6,601 bases of DNA from Pseudomonadota bacterium (GTDB lineage: Bacteria > Pseudomonadota > Gammaproteobacteria > Acidiferrobacterales > UBA6901), in the NCBI GenBank assembly GCA_021785795.1, contig JAJYEK010000195.1, positions 1 through 6,601 of the forward strand. Direction: 5' to 3'. Position 1 is the stretch's first letter. Each line of letters starts with the position of its first letter. This document shows positions 1 to 6,110 of this stretch, in pieces. The translations under genes were made by a program, and so were the position numbers. Below the pieces are notes generated by a model that searched no databases, was not told the DNA's origin, and saw only the letters and a list, made by a program, of their open reading frames with translations.

Positions 1-457
1 GAAGTGGGCAGACGTAGATATTGAGGGCAGGGCGTTCACGGTCAGAAACACGAAAAACGGCACCGACCACACCTTGCCTATGGGCGCATGGCTGACCGAC
101 ATGATCGCGGCACGTCCCCGGCATAACGAGTTCGTATTCAGCAGCGAGCGCGGTCGCCCTACCAACCGGCGCGGCGGCATCGACAAGGCGGCGGAGCTTT
201 CCGGTCTCGACATTCAGAAGCATGACCTGCGGCGGACCTTCCTCACCGTAGCGGACGCGGTCGACGTGCCGTACTACGCGCTGAAAGCCCTTGTGAACCA
301 CAAGAGCGGGTCCGGCGGCGACGTGACTGCGGGATACATCCAGACCAGCATCGAGCGGCTCAGAAAGCCTGTGCAGAGCATCGAGAGCTATATCCTGTCA
401 GCAGCAGGGGTTACGGCTGGCGCTGAGGTCGTGAAGTTGCGGGAGGTGGCGCAATGA
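1..457 (+). CDS. Tyrosine recombinase/integrase, C-terminal catalytic part (partial)
   Basis: This is the 3' part of a phage-type tyrosine integrase, which cuts and rejoins attachment sites to insert and excise the element. About 151 residues are visible, in the frame whose first full codon is at base 2. In order they show a WADVD strand, a beta-hairpin with the likely catalytic lysine (TKNG, visible residue 18), the HxxR box (HDLRR, residues 74-78), the NHK box (99-101) and the probable nucleophile tyrosine in AGYI (residue 112). This matches the second half of the catalytic domain of P4-like integrases. The first catalytic arginine, which usually lies just before the W-DVD strand, and the N-terminal arm- and core-binding domains are off the left edge. 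The TTG/ATG codons near 74-82 are internal, not the start. The stop overlaps the next start (ATGA, 454-457), so the two genes are translationally coupled. Confidence 0.93.
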   Translation, partial: KWADVDIEGRAFTVRNTKNGTDHTLPMGAWLTDMIAARPRHNEFVFSSERGRPTNRRGGIDKAAELSGLDIQKHDLRRTFLTVADAVDVPYYALKALVNHKSGSGGDVTAGYIQTSIERLRKPVQSIESYILSAAGVTAGAEVVKLREVAQ

Positions 458-1056
458 CCTATGAGCGCATGCTCTCTGCGGATGCCCTTTGCGATCTGGC
501 CGCAACGATAGCCGTCAACCACTTTCAGCCTCTGCCCACCTACGGCCCCCCCCCCCTCAGCATTGATGCCTTGGCCGCACGGTTTCAAATCGAGGCGTAC
601 TTAAGACGCTGCATCAACCTCGGCACCATCCCGACCCGGCGCTGGCCCCTGTTCGGCATTGAACCGGCACCAGTGGCCCCTGTGACCGGCAGCTTGATGC
701 AGATCGAGGACACCGGCCTCATGGTATCTCTTGCTGATTTTCGGGTATGGATCAAAGCCTCTGGAGTGAAGGCACCCGAAACATGGGCAGACGCTTTGAG
801 CGATTCCGTGTATTGGAACGACCAACCCATCGAGGGGACCAATGTGGTCACCGGGCGACCGCGCAAGATGGCAGACAATGGGCAGGACGAGGCCAACGAG
901 ATCGCGCTAGAGCTTTTCAAAGCCAACCGCAGGATGCCGGGGCAAAAGCAGATCGCCGACCGGCTGGCCGTGCGGCATGGCATGTCGTGGACCTCGGTAA
1001 AGGATCGCTTTTCAGTCCTGGAATGTCGCACATACATTGAAGCGAAAAAGCAGTAA
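454..1056 (+). CDS. Hypothetical protein (200 aa) coupled to integrase; possible C-terminal helix-turn-helix
   Basis: I do not recognise a named family. The ATG overlaps the integrase stop and has a good ribosome binding site (GGGAGG, 441-446), which fixes the start. The N-terminal 60 residues look helical (SIDALAARFQIEAYLRR). A middle segment carries W, P and G residues (TRRWPLFGIEP, about 61-71). The last 60 residues are basic and helical, with a segment (about 160-185, MPGQKQIADRLAVRHGMSW) that could be a winged or simple helix-turn-helix. Coupling to the integrase suggests a role in integration, excision or control of the integrase, but this is inference. An 11-C run (546-556) encodes part of the G-P-P-P stretch near residues 31-34; a change of one base there would truncate the protein. 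It is followed directly by an inverted repeat and a terminator, so the integrase transcript probably ends here. Confidence 0.8.
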   Translation: MTYERMLSADALCDLAATIAVNHFQPLPTYGPPPLSIDALAARFQIEAYLRRCINLGTIPTRRWPLFGIEPAPVAPVTGSLMQIEDTGLMVSLADFRVWIKASGVKAPETWADALSDSVYWNDQPIEGTNVVTGRPRKMADNGQDEANEIALELFKANRRMPGQKQIADRLAVRHGMSWTSVKDRFSVLECRTYIEAKKQ

Positions 1057-1077
1057 AACTCGCGCTATCAGTTTTAC
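1053..1077. repeat. 8-bp inverted repeat over the stop codon of the 200-aa gene
   Basis: GTAAAACT (1053-1060) and AGTTTTAC (1070-1077) are perfect inverse complements separated by 9 bases; the left arm contains the TAA stop (1054-1056). It could be a regulator-binding site or an RNA hairpin next to the terminator that follows 18 bases later. No direct evidence separates these. Confidence 0.4.
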
Positions 1078-1094
1078 GACAATTAGCATCCCCT

Positions 1095-1120
1095 AAGCCA
1101 CTGTAACAGGTGGCTTTTTT
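1095..1120 (+). terminator. Rho-independent terminator after the integrase operon
   Basis: AGCCAC (1096-1101) pairs with GTGGCT (1110-1115); two further inner pairs (TG with CA) form beside one bulged G, leaving a short TAA loop, and six T residues follow (1115-1120). It lies 40 bases after the stop of the 200-aa gene and separates the integrase unit from the AlpA/replication unit. Confidence 0.8.
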
Positions 1121-1217
1121 GCATCTTTATTCCGTTCGCTTGCACCCGTGTTAAACGGCATTTGCACTGCCATTCTTTTGTCGTGGTTTTAATTCAGCGA
1201 CTCAAGAGGGAACGGAA
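1121..1217 (+). promoter_or_regulatory. Probable promoter/operator region upstream of the AlpA-like gene
   Basis: This gap follows a terminator and precedes the start of the second gene cluster, so a promoter is expected here. Two TTGCAC hexamers (1140-1145 and 1162-1167) lie 22 bases apart. The second could be a -35 box with a poor -10 around 1186-1193 (TTTTAAT) at a long spacing. The repeated hexamers could instead be binding sites for the AlpA-like protein. A ribosome binding site (AGAGGG, 1205-1210) lies before the AlpA ATG. The exact promoter boxes are uncertain. Confidence 0.35.
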
Positions 1218-1418
1218 ATGCAAGTATTCGAAGATAATGTGACCTATACGCAGGCGGAAGCGGCGCCAAAGCTTAGAAAATCTGTAAGTTGGTTCGAGCG
1301 GTCACGATGGGCTGGCACCGGCCCCAGATTTATTAAGGTCGGGCGCTCGGTCTTGTATCTTGGGAAGGATTTAAACGCATGGATTGAGTCCCAAGCCCGC
1401 GCAAACACGGGGCAATAA
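1218..1418 (+). CDS. AlpA/excisionase-type helix-turn-helix protein (66 aa)
   Basis: A small DNA-binding protein with the layout of AlpA and MerR-like excisionases. A helix-turn-helix (residues about 10-30, YTQAEAAPKLRKSVSWFERSR) is followed by a wing with the characteristic GPRFIKVGRSVLYLGKDL order (35-52) and a final helix ending in a W (NAWIES). Length is normal for the family. AlpA-type proteins of prophages and satellites act as transcription activators or as recombination directionality factors for the integrase. Here the protein is the first gene after a terminator and a putative control region, consistent with a switch between the integrated and excised states. The start ATG has AGAGGG upstream (1205-1210). 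It differs from canonical members in lacking an N-terminal arginine-rich stretch. Family assignment is fairly sure; the specific role is inference. Confidence 0.82.
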   Translation: MQVFEDNVTYTQAEAAPKLRKSVSWFERSRWAGTGPRFIKVGRSVLYLGKDLNAWIESQARANTGQ

Positions 1419-1420
1419 AA

Positions 1421-1621
1421 ATGGACGCCCCCGACAAGAACGCCCAGCACGATCAGCCCATCAATTATACATCAATAAAAGCCATCCGGCACCTGCTAAA
1501 TGCACTGGACGCCCTGCAACAACTCGAAACCGCGACGGACGCGGCTTGTGTTATCGCTCATCTCATCTCTGATGGAATCAGGGTCGAGGTCGCGCGGTTG
1601 TGGGGGAATGGCGATGAATGA
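1421..1621 (+). CDS. Hypothetical protein (66 aa), overlaps the primase-like gene start
   Basis: A short, mostly helical protein with no recognisable family. Residues 18-60 form a likely amphipathic helical region (IKAIRHLLNALDALQQL, then DAACVIAHLISDGIRVEVARL), ending in acidic GNGDE. The ATG is two bases after the AlpA stop, and its 3' end overlaps the start of the primase-like frame (1614-1621), which places it in the same operon. The tight packing between two recognisable genes and the natural-looking composition support that it is expressed. No function can be assigned; a small partner of the replication proteins is one possibility. Confidence 0.65.
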   Translation: MDAPDKNAQHDQPINYTSIKAIRHLLNALDALQQLETATDAACVIAHLISDGIRVEVARLWGNGDE

Positions 1622-2543
1622 ACAGCCCTTCCAATTCGGCATTGTGCAGGCCATCCGCCAGCCCGCCATCAGGCCGGTCAACACCACGTGGGAAAGATTC
1701 TGCAAGGCTTTAGAATCTCCCAAAATCCGCGACCAGAAGGACGGTCCGGGTGCGGTATTCGCCACTTTCGACAAACAATGGCGCAATCGGGAAAACGTGC
1801 AATCCGTGACCTCGCTGGCCTACGACCTTGAAGCCCAACCGGGCGGACCCGCGATACCAGCACCAGCGGCCATAGCAGAAGATTTGCGGGGTCTTGGGCT
1901 GGCGTTTGCGGTATGGACCACCTTCAGCGACAAGCCCGAAGCTCGACGCATCCGGGTCGTGCTTCCTATCGAGGGCGGTATCGACCCCGACCTGCTCCGG
2001 GCGGCATATCTTCTGCCACTGAAGTATGTGCCCATCATCGACCCGGCCATGCTCGACCAGGCATGCGCGGAACCAGCTCGGATGATGATTCTGCCAGCAG
2101 CACCAGCAGAGCGGGCGGCGGCTTATGAGTGTTACCACAACGCGGGAGATTGGCTTCTAGGCGCATCGCTGGCGCTGACCGCTACGAAGTGCTCCGGGCG
2201 GAGAAGGATGCAGCAGCGGCCAAGCAAAGGGCTTTCAGGCCCGGTCCACTTAGCGGTCGGGAATCTGTCATCGAGGCGTTTAACCGGGAGCATCCAGTCG
2301 AAGAGATTCTCGAAGGCAGCGGCTATAAACGGCGCGGGAAAAAGTGGGTCTCTCCAAACTCTCACAGTGGGCAGGCCGGTGTCATCGTCAAGAACGGCAA
2401 GGCTTTCAGCCACCATGCCGACGCACTCGGCGATCACTTTTGGCATGACGCCTTCGACCTATTCGTCAAGCTCCAACACGGCGGCGACAAGCGCACTGCG
2501 GCTGCGGCCCTGCGTGGGAGGATCTAACAAATGGCTCACGTAG
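1614..2543 (+). pseudogene. Primase-like replication protein, N-terminal part (frame-disrupted)
   Basis: The first about 180 residues match the N-terminal half of phage/island primase-like proteins of the archaeo-eukaryotic primase type. They include WERFCKAL and KDGPGAVFATFD near 26-53, an acidic YDLEA pair (70-74) at the usual metal-site position, WTTFSDKPEARRIRVVLP (101-118), and EPARMMILP (153-161), which parallels the family's DPSRxxYLP box. After about base 2170 this frame becomes a serine/arginine-rich shadow with no family resemblance, while the true continuation lies one frame back (2129-2527). A single-base deletion around 2150-2180 best explains this; the stop at 2543 is therefore accidental and overlaps the methyltransferase start. 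The intact gene would have run 1614-2527 and encoded about 304 residues. Start 1614 is chosen over 1608 because GGGGG at 1602-1606 is correctly spaced only for 1614. No -1 slippery heptamer is visible. Confidence 0.75.
2129..2527 (+). pseudogene. Primase-like replication protein, C-terminal module (−1 frame fragment)
   Basis: This frame carries the conserved C-terminal module of the same primase family: AFNREHPVEEILEGSGYK, then a WVSPNSHSGQAGV segment, a KAFSHHADAL segment, and HDAFDLFVKLQHGGD near the end. In relatives this module follows the primase-like region in a single protein, so it belongs with the frame that starts at 1614. The frame opens at 2129, after a stop at 2126-2128, with a GTG that has no convincing ribosome binding site, so independent initiation is unlikely. 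Alanine- and lysine-rich residues (AEKDAAAAKQ) form the linker between the two modules. It ends four bases before the methyltransferase start. If the missing base is a sequencing error, the two parts form one working gene. Confidence 0.75.
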
Positions 2544-3046
2544 CAAACAATTCCGGCAATAATGAATGGTACACCCCCCTGCTCTATCTCGACGCGGCAC
2601 GGCAGACTATGGGTGGCATTGACTGCGACCCGGCATCCAGCGAGATTGCGAACCAGACGGTCGGCGCGACCACGTTCTTCTCCAAAGATCAGGACGGACT
2701 CAGCCAGTTTTGGCATGGGCGGGTCTGGCTTAACCCACCGTATGCACAACCGCTGATACGGCTTTTCTGCGAAGCGGCGGTCGGAAAGTTCCAATCCGGC
2801 GAGATCGAACAAGCGGTCGTGCTGGTCAACAATGGCACAGAAACCGCGTGGGGGCAGACGCTTTTGAGTGCTGCGAGCGCGGCTTGTTTCCCACGTGGTC
2901 GCATCCGTTTTCTGGACCCCGATGGCAACCCCGGCGCACCGCTCCAAGGTCAGGTCGTGGTCTATCTCGGCGCGTGCCCTCAACGATTCCGAAAAGCCTT
3001 TGCAGACTTCGGAACGATCACCTACCCGGTCGGGAGGGCATCATGA
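2531..3046 (+). CDS. Phage-type DNA N6-adenine methyltransferase (Dam family)
   Basis: A 171-residue DNA adenine methyltransferase of the phage Dam type (the DNA N-6-adenine-methyltransferase family of prophages). It transfers a methyl group from S-adenosylmethionine to adenine N6. It shows the family's N-terminal EWYTP (12-16), the DCDPAS segment (31-36), the catalytic NPPY motif with its typical lead-in (RVWLNPPYAQP, 64-74) and a following VVLVNNGTET strand (96-105). The length is normal for this compact family, which lacks a large target-recognition domain. The ATG has GGGAGGA overlapping the end of the preceding gene, and its stop overlaps the DUF3987 start (ATGA, 3043-3046). No restriction endonuclease is adjacent, so it is an orphan enzyme, perhaps protecting the element's DNA or marking replication. 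The target sequence cannot be read from the gene. Confidence 0.9.
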   Translation: MAHVANNSGNNEWYTPLLYLDAARQTMGGIDCDPASSEIANQTVGATTFFSKDQDGLSQFWHGRVWLNPPYAQPLIRLFCEAAVGKFQSGEIEQAVVLVNNGTETAWGQTLLSAASAACFPRGRIRFLDPDGNPGAPLQGQVVVYLGACPQRFRKAFADFGTITYPVGRAS

Positions 3047-4557
3047 GCGCCCTTCCATTCACCCGCAAACTATCCCCGGAAGAAGCAGCGGCGGCAGCGG
3101 CCCCCGATTGGGACGACCCATTACCCCTCACCGAACATGAGGAAGGCGACCCCTATCCTCTGGACGCCCTGCCCGACCCCATCAAAGAGACTGTACAAGA
3201 GGTGCAAGGCTTCATTCAGGCACCGACCGCACTGGTGGCGGCTTCGGTACTCAGCGCCCTGTCAGCGGCGGCGCAAGGGCTGGCAAACGTGCAGCGGGAC
3301 AAAGGTCTAGCCGGACCTTGTTCTCTGTATTTTCTTTCCATCGCTGAATCGGGCGAGCGCAAGAGCGCCATCGACACAGCGGTCCTTGCAGGCATCCGAA
3401 AATATGAGGAGGAGGAAGAACAGAACGCAAAGGGGCTGCGGAAGATTCACGCGGCCAAGCTCCGGTCGTGGGAAGCTCAGGTCGACGGCGTGGTCGCATC
3501 CATCAGGGCAGACGCCAAAACCGGGAAGCCGGTCGGAGAGCTTGAATCAAGGCTCACTGAACTGGAGCGCAACAAGCCCGCCCCGGTCATCGTGCCCCGC
3601 GCACTTTGGGACGATACCACCACAGAGGCCCTTATCGCGGGGATGGCTTCCAACTGGCCCAGCGCGGCGATTATCAGCGCGGAAGCTGGGGTCGTGTTCG
3701 GCGGCCATTCCATGCGGAAGGACAATCAGGTCGGCTCCCTTTCCGTGCTCAATAAACTATGGTCGGGCGAACCCATCCGGGCGGATCGCAAAACCGAGGG
3801 CGCATCAGTCATCCTCAACACCGGGCGGCTGACCCTTGGCCTTGCCGTACAGCAGAGCGTGGTCCGGCAATTCTTTGAATCCTCAAAAGGCATCGCACGG
3901 GGGTCCGGCTTTGCGGCACGTTTCCTGATTAGCTGGCCCACATCCACTCAAGGAACCCGCTTCTATAAATCTATGGCCACCACGGTCGCGACCCTTCGGT
4001 TTACGGAACGACTCAAGGCGATGATCGGCGCGACCGAGTTGTTGGTCGACGGCTGCGACCTTAAAACCATACCGCTATCACCAGCAGGAAAAGCGGCGTG
4101 GGTCACCTTCCATGACGGCATCGAGCGCGAGCTATTGCCTGACCGGGAGTTCAGCGACAACAAAGACTCTGCCAGCAAAGCGGCGGAAAACGTGGCGCGG
4201 TTGGCCTGCCTGTTCCACCTGTTCGAGCACGGACCCGCCGGCGAGATCGGCGCGGACCATGTGGAGGCGGCGGCGGCCATCGTCACATGGCACTTGTACG
4301 AGGCGCGGCGCTTCCTTGGAGAGATCGCCCAGCCCGCCGACCAGATCGCGGCGGAACGTCTGGACGCATGGTTATTGCAACAGCCGGGTCCGGTTTCAGC
4401 CCGGACCGTCATGCGCGAGGGCCCGGCAGATACCCGCAAAAGATCGGCACTGGATAAAGCCTTGCAGGAGCTTACAACCTGCCACCGGGTCCGCGTATCT
4501 AAGGTCGGCAAGTCTTCCTTCGTTTCACTGAATCCGGCTTTACGGCAAGGAGGGTAA
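3043..4557 (+). CDS. DUF3987 (YfjI-like) helicase-like replication protein, 504 aa
   Basis: A DUF3987-family protein, common in prophages and islands next to primase genes and thought to act as a RecA-fold ATPase/helicase in replication of the element. Visible features are an acidic, alanine-rich N-terminus (1-40), a helical segment that opens the domain (45-85), a Walker-A-like loop in the family's form (AESGERKSA, 101-109), a charged coiled-coil-like insert (117-177), a Walker-B-like strand (AAIISAEAG, 208-215), the conserved ARGSGFAARFLISWP stretch (285-299) and a C-terminal winged-helix-like tail (about 440-504). Start 3043 is chosen because it overlaps the methyltransferase stop and has GGGAGG at 3032-3037; the open frame extends upstream only as a shadow of the methyltransferase. 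Intact and of normal length, unlike the neighbouring primase. The function is inferred from family context, since DUF3987 members are poorly characterised. Confidence 0.88.
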   Translation: MSALPFTRKLSPEEAAAAAAPDWDDPLPLTEHEEGDPYPLDALPDPIKETVQEVQGFIQAPTALVAASVLSALSAAAQGLANVQRDKGLAGPCSLYFLSIAESGERKSAIDTAVLAGIRKYEEEEEQNAKGLRKIHAAKLRSWEAQVDGVVASIRADAKTGKPVGELESRLTELERNKPAPVIVPRALWDDTTTEALIAGMASNWPSAAIISAEAGVVFGGHSMRKDNQVGSLSVLNKLWSGEPIRADRKTEGASVILNTGRLTLGLAVQQSVVRQFFESSKGIARGSGFAARFLISWPTSTQGTRFYKSMATTVATLRFTERLKAMIGATELLVDGCDLKTIPLSPAGKAAWVTFHDGIERELLPDREFSDNKDSASKAAENVARLACLFHLFEHGPAGEIGADHVEAAAAIVTWHLYEARRFLGEIAQPADQIAAERLDAWLLQQPGPVSARTVMREGPADTRKRSALDKALQELTTCHRVRVSKVGKSSFVSLNPALRQGG

Positions 4558-4558
4558 T

Positions 4559-4759
4559 GTGGCGCTTCGTGATTACTACCGGAAGTATTTGCCGGACCCA
4601 TATCCGGCTCTTGAGCGGGAGGCCATCCAGAGCGAGGACGACCTGCCCCCGGATCGCGGCTGGGACGATATACCCGGCTTCGAGAACGTGGTCCCTATCA
4701 GCCTTGAAGCCTACCGTGCACTACTGACCCGCATTCACGGCTGGAGGTATCCAGAATGA
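4559..4759 (+). CDS. Small acidic hypothetical protein (66 aa), GTG start
   Basis: No family recognised. The protein is aromatic- and proline-rich at its N-terminus (YYRKYLPDPYPALE), acidic in the middle (SEDDLPPDRGWDDIPGF) and ends with a helix (ISLEAYRALLTRIHGW). The start is GTG, one base after the DUF3987 stop, with a strong AAGGAGGG (4547-4554) five bases upstream. An ATG at 4557 in another frame is too close to that site and reads a cysteine- and arginine-rich 55-residue shadow, so GTG is preferred. Coupling to the helicase-like gene suggests co-expression with the replication module. It could bind one of the replication proteins, but nothing in the sequence shows this. Confidence 0.7.
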   Translation: MALRDYYRKYLPDPYPALEREAIQSEDDLPPDRGWDDIPGFENVVPISLEAYRALLTRIHGWRYPE

Positions 4760-4844
4760 ACGCCAGCCCCTCAAATCTGCCCGCTACGGCCTTGAATAGC
4801 AGGTCGTGCGGCATCCCTACCCCAAGCACGAAAACGAGGTATTT

Positions 4845-5414
4845 ATGGCAAGCAAAGTGAAACAGGCGAACATCGACATCACCACCACCCAACCCAGCGG
4901 CGGCGAGTTGCAGGTCGTACCGGGTCGCAAAAAGACGATCACAGACACCCCTTGCGATATTGGCGGGATGATTACGGCGGCGGTTGATGAAGGATTCATG
5001 CACACACCATCACGGTCGGCGACGCATGACCTGATTGCAATGGCGACCTATAGCCTGCAAATCCATGACCGCGGCCAAGAAAAGCGGTACAGGATCGCCC
5101 TTGAGCAAATTCGTATGCTCGAACCCCGCGACGGCATGGAAGCCCAGATATGCACCATGATGGTCAGCACCATGCAATGCGCCCTTGAGACTCTGCAACG
5201 CTCTACAGCCCCCGGCCAACATGCTGACGTAGCACGGCACCAAAGGAACAGCGCGACCCGGCTGGTGCGAACCTACGCGGATTTAGCCGACCTGCTCGAC
5301 AGGCACAGGAACAAGGGTACTCAGAAAATCGTAGTGCAGCACCAGACCGTTATGGTCAACGGCGACGCTCAGGTCGCCCAGATCACCGGGAAGGGAGAAG
5401 CGGGTCATGAGTGA
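4845..5414 (+). CDS. Hypothetical protein (189 aa) with C-terminal VxxxGDAQVAxI tail
   Basis: No firm function. The N-terminal 40 residues are polar and look disordered. Residues about 43-155 form several predicted helices with many methionines and charged residues (ITAAVDEGFMH, HDLIAMATYSLQIH, TYADLADLLDRHRN). The end carries KIVVQHQTVMVNGDAQVAQITG (about 161-182), which resembles the V-x-HVxVxxGGQAIVGNV tail of an uncharacterised protein family found in proteobacterial islands beside HGGxSTGP proteins; here an HGGxSTGP gene follows with an 8-base overlap. ATG 4845, with GAGG at 4836-4839, is preferred to an upstream GTG at 4806, which would add 13 residues. The gene sits 85 bases after the previous one, the widest gap in this operon. 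The family link is from memory of the motif and should be tested. Confidence 0.72.
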   Translation: MASKVKQANIDITTTQPSGGELQVVPGRKKTITDTPCDIGGMITAAVDEGFMHTPSRSATHDLIAMATYSLQIHDRGQEKRYRIALEQIRMLEPRDGMEAQICTMMVSTMQCALETLQRSTAPGQHADVARHQRNSATRLVRTYADLADLLDRHRNKGTQKIVVQHQTVMVNGDAQVAQITGKGEAGHE

Positions 5415-5685
5415 AAAACAGCCAGAAGGACTTGCAAGGTGTTTGCGCTGCAATGCCAAGAGCAAGCGGTCGGGGGTGCGATGCAACAGCCCTGCGGTCA
5501 AGGGAAAGGTAAAGTGCCGTATGCACGGCGGCACCAGCCGGGGTCCATCCGAAGCCGGTAAGCAGAGGCTTTCTGAGCTTCACATGATCCACGGCAACTA
5601 CACCCGCGACGAGCGGCGGAATACAGCCCGGTACAATGCGGTCGTCAAAGCTGCGCGGGAACTTCTCAAGAAGGAGCGGTCATGA
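5407..5685 (+). CDS. HGGxSTGP-type cysteine-rich small protein (92 aa)
   Basis: This resembles the widespread HGGxSTGP-motif proteins of phages and islands. Four cysteines and a histidine (C12, C15, C26, C37, H40) are arranged as CLRC, then RCNSP, then CRMHGG, likely a zinc site. They are followed by the motif HGGTSRGPSEAGKQR, in which R replaces the usual T of STGP, and by a basic helical tail (YTRDERRNTARYNAVVKAARELL) with the family's HGNYT segment (62-66). The role of the family is not established; the zinc-finger-like head and basic tail suggest nucleic-acid binding. ATG 5407 overlaps the preceding stop by 8 bases and has GGGAAGGGAG upstream (5390-5399). Its stop overlaps the next start (ATGA). 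The pairing with the 189-aa gene looks like a conserved gene pair. Confidence 0.85.
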   Translation: MSEKQPEGLARCLRCNAKSKRSGVRCNSPAVKGKVKCRMHGGTSRGPSEAGKQRLSELHMIHGNYTRDERRNTARYNAVVKAARELLKKERS

Positions 5686-5876
5686 AGCGGCGACCATCGG
5701 TATCAGTGCCTAAAGGTTACGCAGCGGCTTGGGCAAAGCTGTTTGCTCGATCACCTGAAGAACTCGCAGAGCAAGCAAAAGCATCGGCAGCTGGCCGCAT
5801 GGTGAACGCTGATAGCCAGCCCCGGCAGGCGTTACAGCCCCATGATGACCGCCGTGACCGAGGTGCAATGAATTAA
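5682..5876 (+). CDS. Small basic hypothetical protein (64 aa), last gene of the operon
   Basis: No family recognised. It starts in an ATGA overlap with the previous gene and has AAGGAG upstream (5671-5676), which supports translation. The N-terminus is basic (MKRRPSVSVPKGY), followed by a helix (AAAWAKLFARSPEELAEQAKASAAGR) and a polar, probably disordered tail (QPRQALQPHDDRRDRGAMN). It is the last plausible gene of the rightward operon. Coupling is the main argument for reality; the composition is compatible with a real but fast-evolving protein. Confidence 0.55.
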   Translation: MKRRPSVSVPKGYAAAWAKLFARSPEELAEQAKASAAGRMVNADSQPRQALQPHDDRRDRGAMN

Positions 5877-5951
5877 ATTCACCGGGCACGGCATGTGCTT
5901 ATTATTAGCAAGTCTTGTGCCTGAGAATCCGGCTCATGGCGACCAGGAGAC

Positions 5952-5996
5952 GCGGCGGGAAATGCCCCGAAAGGCCCGGTAATGGGGCGACGCCGC
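5952..5996. repeat. GC-rich hairpin after the operon
   Basis: GCGGCG (5952-5957) pairs with CGCCGC (5991-5996) and an inner GCCCC (5964-5968) pairs with GGGGC (5984-5988), giving a long two-part stem. No T-tract follows, so it is not a classical terminator. It could be an RNA structure or a DNA site. Confidence 0.45.
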
Positions 5997-6110
5997 CACG
6001 TTATGTGAGTATCACGACCGCCTCCCTGCACAGTCTTCCTCCCCCATCGCACAACCCGCCACATCCACCAGTGCCAGCAATATCAACAGCTTGCAGCGTA
6101 TGCGCTCCCA

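Noticed and set aside
585..1037. A 150-codon minus-strand frame opposite the 200-aa gene
   Set aside because: A shadow frame of GC-rich coding sequence, rich in Arg/Ser/Pro, without a ribosome binding site and on the strand opposite to all protein genes here.
1710..2138. A 142-codon minus-strand frame opposite the primase-like gene
   Set aside because: No family resemblance and no start signal; the plus strand carries conserved primase-like motifs over the same interval.
2129..2230. Programmed −1 ribosomal frameshift in the primase-like gene
   Set aside because: Reading the zero-frame codons through the interval shows no X-XXY-YYZ slippery heptamer, so a mutation or sequencing error is the simpler explanation.
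2848..3042. Upstream extension of the DUF3987 frame by 65 codons
   Set aside because: It overlaps the methyltransferase in another frame and is Arg/Pro/Ser-rich. The ATG at 3043 has a proper ribosome binding site and the ATGA overlap.
3963..4601. A 212-codon minus-strand frame opposite the DUF3987 gene
   Set aside because: The plus-strand frame has clear family motifs through the same bases. This one is a Ser/Arg/Ala-rich shadow.
4756..4860. A 34-codon frame starting in an ATGA overlap with the 66-aa acidic gene and ending inside the 189-aa gene
   Set aside because: It has a GGAGG (4743-4747) upstream and could be a coupling peptide, but the composition (Ser/Pro/Thr-rich, low complexity) looks non-coding. 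Too weak to list as a gene.
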